From positions 1 to 11,228 of the forward strand of contig JAHISH010000057.1 of assembly GCA_018818365.1 (NCBI GenBank): a stretch of 11,228 nt of DNA, given 5' to 3'. Position 1 is the first letter of the stretch. The number at the start of each line of letters is the position of its first letter. Below the pieces are notes generated by a model. The model was not told the origin of the DNA, made no database searches, and saw only the letters and a list, made by a program, of their open reading frames with translations. The translations under genes and the position numbers were made by a program. The DNA comes from Candidatus Omnitrophota bacterium. GTDB taxonomy: Bacteria; Omnitrophota; Gorgyraeia; Gygaellales; Profunditerraquicolaceae. Positions 1-6,283 of this stretch are shown here, in pieces.

Positions 1-318
1 GGGGTCACGTGTCATCTGGCGCACCGCTTTGATGCGACGTATCAGATGCTGCGGGGGATCGACTTTGTCAAAGACTTAGGCGCTAAACCGACGGAATTAT
101 TAAAGAATATTTATGTGGACACAAGCGGCGATACGCGTAAGGCTAATTTTCAGGCGGCGCTGGAGTTAGTGGGGCCAGATCATATTTTGTGGGGAAGCGA
201 CTGGCCGGCGAAGAAAGATGTTGTGACTAGTATCGATGCCGTAAAGAATCTGGAAATAGCCGCGCAGGATAAAGAAAGTATCCTCGGTAATAATTTAATG
301 AAGCTGTTTGCTCTTTAA
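1..318 (+). CDS. Amidohydrolase family 2 protein, C-terminal part (partial)
   Basis: The reading frame is open from the first base, so only the last 105 residues are present and the start lies outside the window. The fragment matches the end of an amidohydrolase-related (Amidohydro_2, ACMSD-like TIM-barrel) metal-dependent hydrolase or decarboxylase. Close to the C-terminus is the signature HILWGSDWP, whose Asp is the conserved metal/catalytic Asp of the family. Before it is a helix-strand stretch ending in NIYVDTSG, typical of the strand preceding that motif. The metal-binding His residues would be upstream and cannot be checked. The substrate cannot be told from this part. The gene ends with TAA, has no terminator-like structure directly behind it, and is separated by 249 bases from the next gene, so a link to the downstream cluster is not shown. 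Confidence 0.8.
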   Translation, partial: GVTCHLAHRFDATYQMLRGIDFVKDLGAKPTELLKNIYVDTSGDTRKANFQAALELVGPDHILWGSDWPAKKDVVTSIDAVKNLEIAAQDKESILGNNLMKLFAL

Positions 319-360
319 GATATGTGGGTTTGTCTTGGTCTGTTTCTCGCAGGGACGCTT

Positions 361-381
361 GCCCGCCCCAGCGTGGCGGGC
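361..381. repeat. Inverted repeat, 7-bp GC stem
   Basis: GCCCGCC at 361-367 is the exact reverse complement of GGCGGGC at 375-381, with a 7-base loop. No T-run follows on either strand, so it is not a classical intrinsic terminator. It probably belongs to the same interspersed non-coding element as the hairpin at 410-423. Confidence 0.6.
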
Positions 382-409
382 TGTGCTCGGGTTTCGGCCT
401 CGCTCCCCT

Positions 410-423
410 CCAAAGTTCTTTGG
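410..423. repeat. Inverted repeat CCAAAG-TT-CTTTGG
   Basis: A perfect 6-bp inverted repeat with a 2-base spacer. The flanks (CCCCT before, TGGG after) could extend the pairing with one mismatch. Its role is unknown. It lies in the GC-rich gap between the amidohydrolase and the AT-rich orphan gene. Confidence 0.55.
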
Positions 424-552
424 TGGGACCATGCCCGCTCGGCCTGCAAACGCCCTGCTCGAAATCAGTCCAAGCCTCCCCACAAAGGTTGAACAGCATC
501 CTTATCGCACCTAATTATGCTTCGTTAGAAGCGAAACAGATATTGACTATTC

Positions 553-560
553 GAAAGGGA
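553..560 (+). promoter_or_regulatory. Ribosome binding site deciding a GTG start
   Basis: GAAAGGGA lies 7 bases before the GTG at 568. There is no competing ATG nearby in the same frame, so this site supports the GTG as the true start of the orphan membrane protein. Confidence 0.6.
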
Positions 561-567
561 AAAAATA

Positions 568-1098
568 GTGTCTTCATATAAAATAGGATTGGTTCCCGAA
601 AAATATACGACCGATAAGAATAACCCTTTTAATATCATTGTAAAAGTTAGTGGAGGCGGTTCGGTAGTTAATGCAAAGCTTACCGCTTATTCTGATCTCA
701 ATGTTATGTTAGCAAAATATGAGGAGAACAAGAGAGAGGACAGTTATAATTATGTGGCGGATCAATTTTTCTTTGGTCTCTCTACTGCTAGTTTTAAGAA
801 GAGGGAAGGATTTGATCAATTTCCGACCCCTGCTTTAAGATGTGAATTTGGACATGATTATGATATAGCAAGATTAAGAGTAAAGGCTTTTAGTGTCGGA
901 GACCACATTGTAACTTTCGTTTTTTCGCATACTCCTGATGGGATTAATTGGTATTCTGATAGGCTGGAATTTAAGTTTCATGTAAATACTGTAATGGAGA
1001 GATGGGGTTTGAGTATTGCGTTATGTGGATTATTGATTTCACTTCTAGGTTTTATATTTAGACAAGAAGTAATTAACTTGATAAGGTTTATATTTTAG
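568..1098 (+). CDS. Uncharacterised tail-anchored membrane protein
   Basis: I do not recognise this 176-residue protein. It begins with GTG, preceded by GAAAGGGA at a good distance. There is no N-terminal signal peptide. Residues 1 to about 140 are polar and rich in alternating strand-like segments (for example FNIIVKVSGGG and HIVTFVFSHTPDG), suggesting a soluble beta-rich domain. Residues about 146-166 (WGLSIALCGLLISLLGFIF) form one membrane helix, followed by a short tail. That is the layout of a C-terminally anchored protein with its domain in the cytoplasm. Codon use is plainly more AT-rich than in every neighbour, which suggests recent acquisition. The next gene starts 35 bases later with its own strong ribosome binding site. 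No function is proposed. Confidence 0.75.
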   Translation: MSSYKIGLVPEKYTTDKNNPFNIIVKVSGGGSVVNAKLTAYSDLNVMLAKYEENKREDSYNYVADQFFFGLSTASFKKREGFDQFPTPALRCEFGHDYDIARLRVKAFSVGDHIVTFVFSHTPDGINWYSDRLEFKFHVNTVMERWGLSIALCGLLISLLGFIFRQEVINLIRFIF

Positions 1099-1133
1099 TT
1101 ATTCAAAAACCAAAGCTGGTAAAGGAGAGGCTC

Positions 1134-1880
1134 ATGCAGATGCAAAAGGAAGTACATTTAACAGGAAAAGATTTAACCGTAATGGTGCAGCTTCGGCCGC
1201 AGGATGTGGGCAAATACGCGATTGTCCCGGGGCCTAAGGATAGATTGGAAACGCTTCTAAAAAAACTGGAGAATCCGGTGCGCAACTTTTCATTTATGGA
1301 ATACACCATGTACACCGGCACCTTCCAGGGGATCAAGGTGACTGCGATAAACGGAGGAAGATTCTCGACGGATACCTCTATTACTACTGAAGTTATGTGC
1401 AATGCCCAGATTCAGAATATTATCCGCATCGGCACCTGCGGGGCAATGGATGAGAATATTAAGGTTGGAGATCTGGTCGTAGTAGAGAAGGTTATCCGAG
1501 GGGATGGGGTGACCCCTTACTATGTGGATAAAGATTTCCAGACGCAAGCGGATAAGAAGATTACCGATACGCTCTTTGAGGTTGCCAAAGGTATGGGTAT
1601 CGCGATTCATCGTGGCACTGTTTGGACTACTGATGCGCTCCTGCGTGAGACGCGCGAACTTGTAGAAGCAAAGCGTAAAGAGGGAGCGATTGCAGTAGAT
1701 ATGGTCTCTTCGACACTGTTGACGATTGCGCAGACCTATAAGATAAAAGCCGGCTCAATTTTGGCGGTAAGCGATAACGTTATTACCGGCGAGATGGGCT
1801 TTATGAATCCGTTGTATTACATGGCAGAATCAAAGCTGATTGAGATTGCGCTAGAGACGGTAAAACGATTAGACAAATAG
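1134..1880 (+). CDS. Nucleoside phosphorylase, NP-I (DeoD/Udp-like) family
   Basis: A 248-residue enzyme of the PNP/uridine phosphorylase fold, of usual length for a hexameric NP-I enzyme. Such enzymes split a nucleoside with phosphate into base and ribose-1-phosphate in the cytoplasm. Visible landmarks are the phosphate loop PGPKDR (33-37, Gly33 and Arg37), RIGTCGA with the phosphate-binding Arg98, and SDN with Asp214, which fits the purine-contacting Asp of DeoD-type enzymes. Two sites differ. The usual GMGxPS loop reads GGRFSTDTS (74-82), and the ribose-binding Glu-Met-Glu reads Asp-Met-Val (189-191). Loss of the second Glu, which normally holds the ribose hydroxyls, points to an unusual substrate or altered chemistry. 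AAAGGAG at 1121-1127 lies 6 bases before the ATG; a second ATG at 1140 is less well placed. The stop codon lies inside the palindrome that separates it from the isomerase gene. Likely role: first step of the downstream salvage route. Confidence 0.9.
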   Translation: MQMQKEVHLTGKDLTVMVQLRPQDVGKYAIVPGPKDRLETLLKKLENPVRNFSFMEYTMYTGTFQGIKVTAINGGRFSTDTSITTEVMCNAQIQNIIRIGTCGAMDENIKVGDLVVVEKVIRGDGVTPYYVDKDFQTQADKKITDTLFEVAKGMGIAIHRGTVWTTDALLRETRELVEAKRKEGAIAVDMVSSTLLTIAQTYKIKAGSILAVSDNVITGEMGFMNPLYYMAESKLIEIALETVKRLDK

Positions 1881-1963
1881 GGACGGTTCTGAACCCAAGA
1901 TAAGAAGTGTCCCCTAGTAAAAAAGGGGGGACAGTTTTGAGCACGAGCTCAGAACCGTCCCTA
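1878..1963. repeat. Nested palindromic element (REP/MITE-like)
   Basis: A 15-bp perfect inverted repeat bounds the element: TAGGGACGGTTCTGA at 1878-1892 and its reverse complement at 1949-1963. Inside is a second stem of about 10 bp with one mismatch (1905-1914 with 1927-1936), around GTCCCC/GGGGAC. The left arm begins with the TAG stop of the phosphorylase gene, and the right arm ends 7 bases before the ATG of the isomerase gene. The GGGACGGTTC...GAACCGTCCC arms resemble palindromes mobilised by REP-associated tyrosine transposases in many bacteria; that assignment is from memory and no transposase is present here. Confidence 0.8.
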
Positions 1964-1970
1964 AGCGCAG

Positions 1971-2912
1971 ATGAAGTTTTCGAGGTTGTTTTGGCCCATA
2001 TACTATAAGAAGGATATTATTTATATCCTTGACGAAACTCGCCTGCCTGCCCAGGTGACCTATCTTAAGGCAAAAAATTACCAGGAGGCGTGCAAGGCGA
2101 TCAAAGATATGAAGACGCGAGCTGTCGGCCAGGTAATTTTGGTGATGTATATTTTCTTGCAGCTTGTTAGGAAGAATCAGGGCAAAAAAAATCTTTTGCC
2201 GCTTTTAAGAAAGGTTGCAAAGACAATCAGTGCGACTCGTCCAACATTATCATTCCGCTATTTAACTGATATGGTCCTGGGATGGGAAAAACAAAGGTTG
2301 CCGCTAGAGAAGTGTATCGTTCGATTCCTCGAGACATTGAAGAATAAGAGAATCCTGCAGGCAGAGACTGCAAGTAAGCTCTTTAAAAATGGCGATTGCA
2401 TCTTAACGCACTGTAATGTAAGCGGCCTGCTTCCCTTGATCGCAGAGTTCTGTCGACAGGATAAGAAAAAGATCAGTTTCTTTGTCACCGAGACCAGGCC
2501 TTATCTGCAGGGTTCGCGCCTGACCGCGTGGGAATTACAGGAAGCGGGTGTTCCTTGTACGATAATCGCTGATAATATGGTGGCCCAGGTGATGGAGGAG
2601 AAGAAAGTCTCTAAAACCATTGTCGGCGCAGACCACTTGGCAAGAAACGGGGACATCGCCAACAAGATCGGCACGTATCAGATTGCGCTCTTAAGCAAGC
2701 ATTTCAATATTCCTTTCTATGTCCTTTGTCCTCCGCCATCGCAGGCGCGCACCGGCAACGATATCCGCATAGAGATCCGTCCTGATAAGGAGTTGTTGGA
2801 GTTCCAAGGAGTACGCATTGCGCCAAAAGGCGCACAAGGGTATTACCCCGCATTTGATGTGACGCCGCATACGTTAATTACGCGGCATATCCCTTTGGAG
2901 ATATCCCGATGA
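1971..2912 (+). CDS. mtnA: MtnA-like aldose-1-phosphate isomerase (eIF2B-related)
   Basis: A 313-residue member of the eIF2B-alpha/MtnA family, somewhat shorter than typical MtnA (about 340-350). MtnA turns 5-methylthioribose-1-phosphate into the ribulose-1-phosphate; relatives act on 5-deoxyribose-1-phosphate or ribose-1,5-bisphosphate. Family signatures in order: LDETRLP (20-26), TRPT (89-92), THCN with the catalytic Cys148, ETRPYLQGSRLTAWEL (174-189), GADHLARNGDIANKIGT (219-235) with the catalytic Asp221, and PAFDVTPHTLIT near the end. The phosphate-binding RGAP motif of MtnA is RAVG here (50-53), so substrate handling may differ. The ATG at 1971 is the only start that keeps the N-terminal LDETRLP, since a stop lies in frame at 1962. 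No Shine-Dalgarno is visible; the nested palindrome ends just before. It overlaps the aldolase gene by ATGA. Confident on family, less on exact substrate. Confidence 0.9.
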   Translation: MKFSRLFWPIYYKKDIIYILDETRLPAQVTYLKAKNYQEACKAIKDMKTRAVGQVILVMYIFLQLVRKNQGKKNLLPLLRKVAKTISATRPTLSFRYLTDMVLGWEKQRLPLEKCIVRFLETLKNKRILQAETASKLFKNGDCILTHCNVSGLLPLIAEFCRQDKKKISFFVTETRPYLQGSRLTAWELQEAGVPCTIIADNMVAQVMEEKKVSKTIVGADHLARNGDIANKIGTYQIALLSKHFNIPFYVLCPPPSQARTGNDIRIEIRPDKELLEFQGVRIAPKGAQGYYPAFDVTPHTLITRHIPLEISR

Positions 2913-3907
2913 TATTCGGAAGAGAAAAGATTTTAAAAGACGAAATTATTGTAGTCGGAAGAAAGTTGTATGACTTGCGACTGGTGGTCGCGCGTTCAGG
3001 AAATTTAAGCTGCCGCATAGACGATAAGATGATCTTAGTAACGGGAACGGGCACTAGTCTAGGCAGCCTTACTCACGATGATATTATCAAAGTAGATATA
3101 AGCCAGGAGAAGATCGAAAACCCTCGTTTGACTTCGGAGTTCCCGTTACACCATCTTATCTATAAGAAATTTCCGCATAAGGCAATCATCCACTGTCATC
3201 CGCCGCTGGTGAATGCCTACTTTGCGGTATATTCTGATTTGAAGGCGCTTACCTTTGAAACAAAACTCTGCCTTGGAGAGGTTCCGGTCGTCGCACAAGA
3301 GACCCCATCGATTAGCAAACCGGAGTTGGTGGTTGATTCCTTAAAGAGCAACAATATCGTGGTGATAAAGAATCACGGCGTAGTCTCCGTCGGAGAGAAA
3401 TTCTCGGAAGCGCTCTATACTTTGGAGATGCTGGAAGAGGCAGTCAAGACAATTGCGGTTGCCAGGATCTTTAAAAGAGACATCGCGGACCCTCTTGATA
3501 AAGAAGTGCGCGAAGCCTTAAGCGGTGACCAAGTCTTCCTGATGTTTTCCCCGGCGCATATTCAAGCTATTGTAGAATTAGTAAATAAGGATTCCTTTAT
3601 CGCGCAAAAAGGGCAAGAATTAGATTTGACGCTTAAGCTTGCCATCAAGATGGACGGGTTAGGGAAAGCCTATAAATTCAATTTTGAGAAGGGAAGAATA
3701 GTGAAGCTGGATCTTGATGACGATGCGCCTTTTATCATCTCCGCGCCCTATGAGGCCTGGGAGTTAGTCTTTGCCGGAAAACTGGACCCTTTTGTGGCGA
3801 CGATGCAGGGGAAGATGAAATTGAAAGGGGAATTAGGAAAGCTATCGAAATGGTATGTTCCTTTTAGCCGGCTTTTTGAATTATTCCGTCAGGTGCCTTT
3901 TAAATGA
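2909..3907 (+). CDS. Class II aldolase fused to SCP2-like domain
   Basis: A 332-residue two-domain protein. Residues 1 to about 200 are a class II (FucA/AraD-type) aldolase, which cleaves ketose-1-phosphates to dihydroxyacetone phosphate and an aldehyde using a divalent metal. The GNLS phosphate loop (31-34), the general-base candidate Glu77 in TSEFPLH, and the metal ligands His95 and His97 (HCHPP) and His156 (NHGVVS) are all present. Residues about 208-332 look like an SCP2 (sterol carrier protein 2) domain: a MFSPAHIQAIVELVN helix, a strand region with GKAYKFNFEKG, and DPFVATMQGKMKLKGEL, the typical end signature. Stand-alone aldolases of this class are about 210-260 residues, so the tail is an addition. 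It starts by ATGA overlap with the isomerase gene, with GGAG at 2897-2900, and ends by ATGA overlap with the ALDH gene, which suggests coupled translation. The sequence supports an aldehyde product handed to the ALDH; the substrate itself is inferred. Confidence 0.88.
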   Translation: MIFGREKILKDEIIVVGRKLYDLRLVVARSGNLSCRIDDKMILVTGTGTSLGSLTHDDIIKVDISQEKIENPRLTSEFPLHHLIYKKFPHKAIIHCHPPLVNAYFAVYSDLKALTFETKLCLGEVPVVAQETPSISKPELVVDSLKSNNIVVIKNHGVVSVGEKFSEALYTLEMLEEAVKTIAVARIFKRDIADPLDKEVREALSGDQVFLMFSPAHIQAIVELVNKDSFIAQKGQELDLTLKLAIKMDGLGKAYKFNFEKGRIVKLDLDDDAPFIISAPYEAWELVFAGKLDPFVATMQGKMKLKGELGKLSKWYVPFSRLFELFRQVPFK

Positions 3908-5385
3908 ACACCGCACTTCTTATTAACGGTCAGTTAAAACAAACAAAACAGAAGAAGAAAGTGATTAATCCTTCGACGCAAGAAGCCTTTGCCGAAGTCT
4001 GTTGGGCAGAGGAAGCTGAAATCGAAGAGGTGATTATTGCTGCGCGCGCTGCCGTTACCTCCGGCGTATGGCGAAACCTTTCTTTTGACGCGCGCAAAGA
4101 ATGCCTGTTGAAAATATCCGAAGGAATCCTTGCGCATGCTGCAGAGCTGGCGCAATTAGAGACTGCCAATACCGGAAAGCCGATAAAGGAAACCACCTTT
4201 ATGGATATCCCGTCGGCATCAAAGACCTTTGCGTACTTTGCCGAGCATGCGCAGGAGTACTTGCAAAAAGATCGTCTGCAACTAACGGAGCCTGCGCAGG
4301 CAAGCATTAACTTCCAAGCCCACGGGGTAGCGGTCCTGATTGTTCCCTGGAATTATCCGCTCTTAATTGCCTCTTGGAAATTAAGCCAGGCCTTGGCTGC
4401 GGGCAATACCGTAATCCTTAAGCCCTCAAGCCTTACTCCACTTACGGCATTGGCGCTAGGCCAGATCATTCATGATGCCGGCTTGCCGGAAGGGGTGGTC
4501 AATATCATCAATGCAGACGCTGAGATGTTCGGTTTACGTGTTTGCAGCGATCCGCGCGTTGATATGATCTCATTTACCGGCAGTAACGAAGTGGGCAAGA
4601 AGATATTTGGATATTCTTCCGCGCATCCTAAGAAGATGCTCATGGAATTGGGAGGAAAATCCGCAAGTATTATCCTAGAGGATACGGATGTAGAATTGGC
4701 GGTTAACGCTTCTTTATGCTCGATTTTTCTGAATCAGGGGCAGATGTGCACGGCAATGTCACGCATCCTGGTGCATAAGAAACTTTACGAAACATTCCTG
4801 AAAGAGTTTTCACAAAAGGCCGGCCGCATAAAGATCGGCCCCGGCGATGATTACCAGACTCAAATGGGGCCGCTTATTTCCGAGAAACAACGCGCCCAGG
4901 TGATCTGTTATGTAGCGCAGGCAGTTAATCAGGGTGCGAAATTAATCCACGGAGGCAAAATCCCCGAAGGAGAGCAGTTTAAGAAAGGGTTCTTTTTTGA
5001 GCCGACGGTCTTGGGGAATGTTTCTGAAAAAATGGGGATCTTTCACGAAGAAGTATTTGGACCGGTGGCATGCGTCAGTAGCTTTTCCGACGAGAAAGAA
5101 GCGATCGCGTTAGCAAATGCCACCCGTTACGGACTGGCCGCTTCTATCTGGAGCAGTGATAGCAACCGCGCCGAAAGGCTCGCCCAGGAACTTGACGCGG
5201 GGATTGTCTGGATTAATACCTATGGCATGTTTTATAATGAGGTGCCCTATGGCGGGTGTAAGGCAAGCGGCTTTGGCAGAGAATTAGGCAGAGAAGGGTT
5301 GTTGGAGTATGGACAGAGCAGGAGTATTGTCGTTGACCGCACCGAGGGCGCAAAGCCTTTAGTGAATTATTGGTATGGATTCTAA
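3904..5385 (+). CDS. NAD(P)-dependent aldehyde dehydrogenase
   Basis: A full-length 493-residue member of the ALDH superfamily, which oxidises an aldehyde to a carboxylic acid. All key sites are visible: PWNYP with Asn150 (oxyanion hole), KPSS with Lys173 (cofactor), FTGS (224-227), ELGGKS with the general base Glu248, the nucleophile Cys282 in GQMCTA, and EEVFGPV with Glu383. The overall pattern is closest to betaine/lactaldehyde/medium-chain aldehyde dehydrogenases rather than CoA-acylating ones, since Glu248 is present and the product would be a free acid. Start and stop of the two genes overlap by ATGA, so it is probably made together with the aldolase, whose aldehyde product is its likely substrate. 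The downstream acyl-CoA ligase could then activate the acid. Confidence 0.92.
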   Translation: MNTALLINGQLKQTKQKKKVINPSTQEAFAEVCWAEEAEIEEVIIAARAAVTSGVWRNLSFDARKECLLKISEGILAHAAELAQLETANTGKPIKETTFMDIPSASKTFAYFAEHAQEYLQKDRLQLTEPAQASINFQAHGVAVLIVPWNYPLLIASWKLSQALAAGNTVILKPSSLTPLTALALGQIIHDAGLPEGVVNIINADAEMFGLRVCSDPRVDMISFTGSNEVGKKIFGYSSAHPKKMLMELGGKSASIILEDTDVELAVNASLCSIFLNQGQMCTAMSRILVHKKLYETFLKEFSQKAGRIKIGPGDDYQTQMGPLISEKQRAQVICYVAQAVNQGAKLIHGGKIPEGEQFKKGFFFEPTVLGNVSEKMGIFHEEVFGPVACVSSFSDEKEAIALANATRYGLAASIWSSDSNRAERLAQELDAGIVWINTYGMFYNEVPYGGCKASGFGRELGREGLLEYGQSRSIVVDRTEGAKPLVNYWYGF

Positions 5386-5404
5386 GAATGAATAGGGGGT
5401 TACT

Positions 5405-6199
5405 ATGGAATGGGGGATGAAGAACCGTTTACAGCAGCTTATGGGACCGGACGGAAAATGTTTTTTTATGCCTATAGATCATGGGTATTTTCAGGGGCCG
5501 ACTTCAGGTTTAGAGAAGCCGGGAGAGACTATTAAGCCGATTATTTCTTTTTGCGACGCGCTCTTTGTCACCCGCGGGGTTTTGCGCGCGGCAATTCCTA
5601 CGGATTTGGGGAAACCGATTATCCTTCGCGTCTCAGGCGGAACCAGCATGGCGGGTAAGGATCTTGCAAATGAGATTTTGACTACTTCTGTTGAAGAGGT
5701 AATCCGCCTCAATGCCTCTGCCGTAGGGATCTCGGTCTTTGTCGGCAGCGACTATGAAAAAGAGACCTTGGGGAATCTTTCGCGTATGGTCAATGAGTGT
5801 GAACGCTACGGGATTCCGGTTATGGCCGTAACTGCCGTGGGCCGTGAGTTAGATAAAAGAGATGCGCGGTATCTGTCCTTAGCCTGCCGCATCTGCGCGG
5901 AGCTTGGGGCGCGGGTGGTTAAGACCTACTGGTGTGATAAGGATTTTGATAAGGTCGTAAAAGGCTGTCCGGTTCCGGTAGTAATGGCAGGCGGCCCTAA
6001 GTGCGAGAGCGAGAAAGAAGTATTCGAATTCGTCTACGACGGTATGCAAAAGGGAGCAATCGGAATTAATTTAGGCAGGAATGTCTGGCAGAATCCTACC
6101 CCGGTTGCGATAGCCAAGGCCCTGCAGGCGATCATCCACAAAAAAGTCACGGTTAAAGAAGCAGTGGATATGTGCAACGAATTAAAGAATGCGAAATGA
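5405..6199 (+). CDS. LsrF-like aldolase/thiolase (DeoC/LacD family)
   Basis: A 264-residue TIM-barrel enzyme strikingly like E. coli LsrF: WGMKNRL near the start, DHGYFQGPTSGLE (25-37), TRGVLR (56-61), AVTAVG (141-146), KTYW with the catalytic Lys173, and GCPVPVVMAGG (187-197). LsrF breaks down phosphorylated autoinducer-2 (3-hydroxy-2,4-pentanedione-5-phosphate) with CoA to DHAP and acetyl-CoA. This version lacks the roughly 27-residue N-terminal extension of LsrF. The ATG at 5405 is supported by AGGGGG 5 bases upstream and by the MEWGM start aligning with LDWGM in LsrF. No other lsr genes (kinase lsrK, isomerase lsrG, transporter, lsrR) are in the window, so an autoinducer-2 role is not indicated. 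Together with the class II aldolase it gives the cluster two possible DHAP-releasing steps. Related enzymes of the family include aminodeoxyheptulosonate synthase and class I FBP aldolase, which remain alternatives. It lies 19 bases behind the ALDH gene. Confidence 0.85.
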   Translation: MEWGMKNRLQQLMGPDGKCFFMPIDHGYFQGPTSGLEKPGETIKPIISFCDALFVTRGVLRAAIPTDLGKPIILRVSGGTSMAGKDLANEILTTSVEEVIRLNASAVGISVFVGSDYEKETLGNLSRMVNECERYGIPVMAVTAVGRELDKRDARYLSLACRICAELGARVVKTYWCDKDFDKVVKGCPVPVVMAGGPKCESEKEVFEFVYDGMQKGAIGINLGRNVWQNPTPVAIAKALQAIIHKKVTVKEAVDMCNELKNAK

Positions 6200-6233
6200 C
6201 GCTCCTTGGGAATCAAGGATTGAGAGCGTCATT
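6195..6233. repeat. Inverted repeat overlapping the stop of the LsrF-like gene
   Basis: AATGACGCTC at 6195-6204 is the exact reverse complement of GAGCGTCATT at 6224-6233. An inner CTTG/CAAG pairing (6205-6208 with 6214-6217) lengthens the stem. The TGA stop codon (6197-6199) is part of the left arm. There is no clear T-run after it, so it may be an mRNA-stabilising or attenuating hairpin rather than a true terminator. It sits between the LsrF-like and alcohol dehydrogenase genes and could lower read-through into the latter. Confidence 0.7.
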
Positions 6234-6275
6234 CCTTGAAGCGGCCACTGCTTATTTTTGAAGCCGCGAAAGCAT

Positions 6276-6280
6276 GAGGA
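6276..6280 (+). promoter_or_regulatory. Ribosome binding site with two candidate starts
   Basis: GAGGA ends 3 bases before the ATG at 6284 and 9 bases before a second in-frame ATG at 6290. The spacing favours 6290 (protein beginning MRVARYY), but the first ATG is kept as the listed start. Confidence 0.5.
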
Positions 6281-6283
6281 TCG

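Larger units (their letters stand above)
319..567. other. Non-coding gap, GC-rich and palindromic
   Basis: I see no convincing gene here. Short open frames exist on both strands, but they overlap one another, run into flanking genes and have low-complexity Pro/Arg/Gly compositions. The central part (about 345-500) is clearly richer in G and C than the AT-rich gene that follows, and holds two hairpins (361-381 and 410-423). It looks like an interspersed intergenic repeat rather than a gene. A weak -35-like TTGAAC (489-494) is followed 17 bases later by a poor -10 (TAATTA, 512-517), which is not enough to call a promoter. Confidence 0.5.

Noticed and set aside
227..581. Several overlapping small frames on both strands in the first gap
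   Set aside because: They overlap each other, lie in a GC-rich palindromic stretch, are low in complexity, and have no ribosome binding site or recognisable family.
1971..2912. Ribose-1,5-bisphosphate isomerase feeding a type III RuBisCO (AMP pathway)
   Set aside because: No RuBisCO or AMP phosphorylase is in the window, and the LDETRLP, THCN and GADxxxxNGD motifs fit MtnA better. It stays possible only if RuBisCO occurs elsewhere.
5405..6199. Autoinducer-2 quorum-signal degradation
   Set aside because: Only the LsrF homologue is present; the kinase, LsrG, transporter and regulator are all missing, and the neighbours suggest a nucleoside/sugar-phosphate route.
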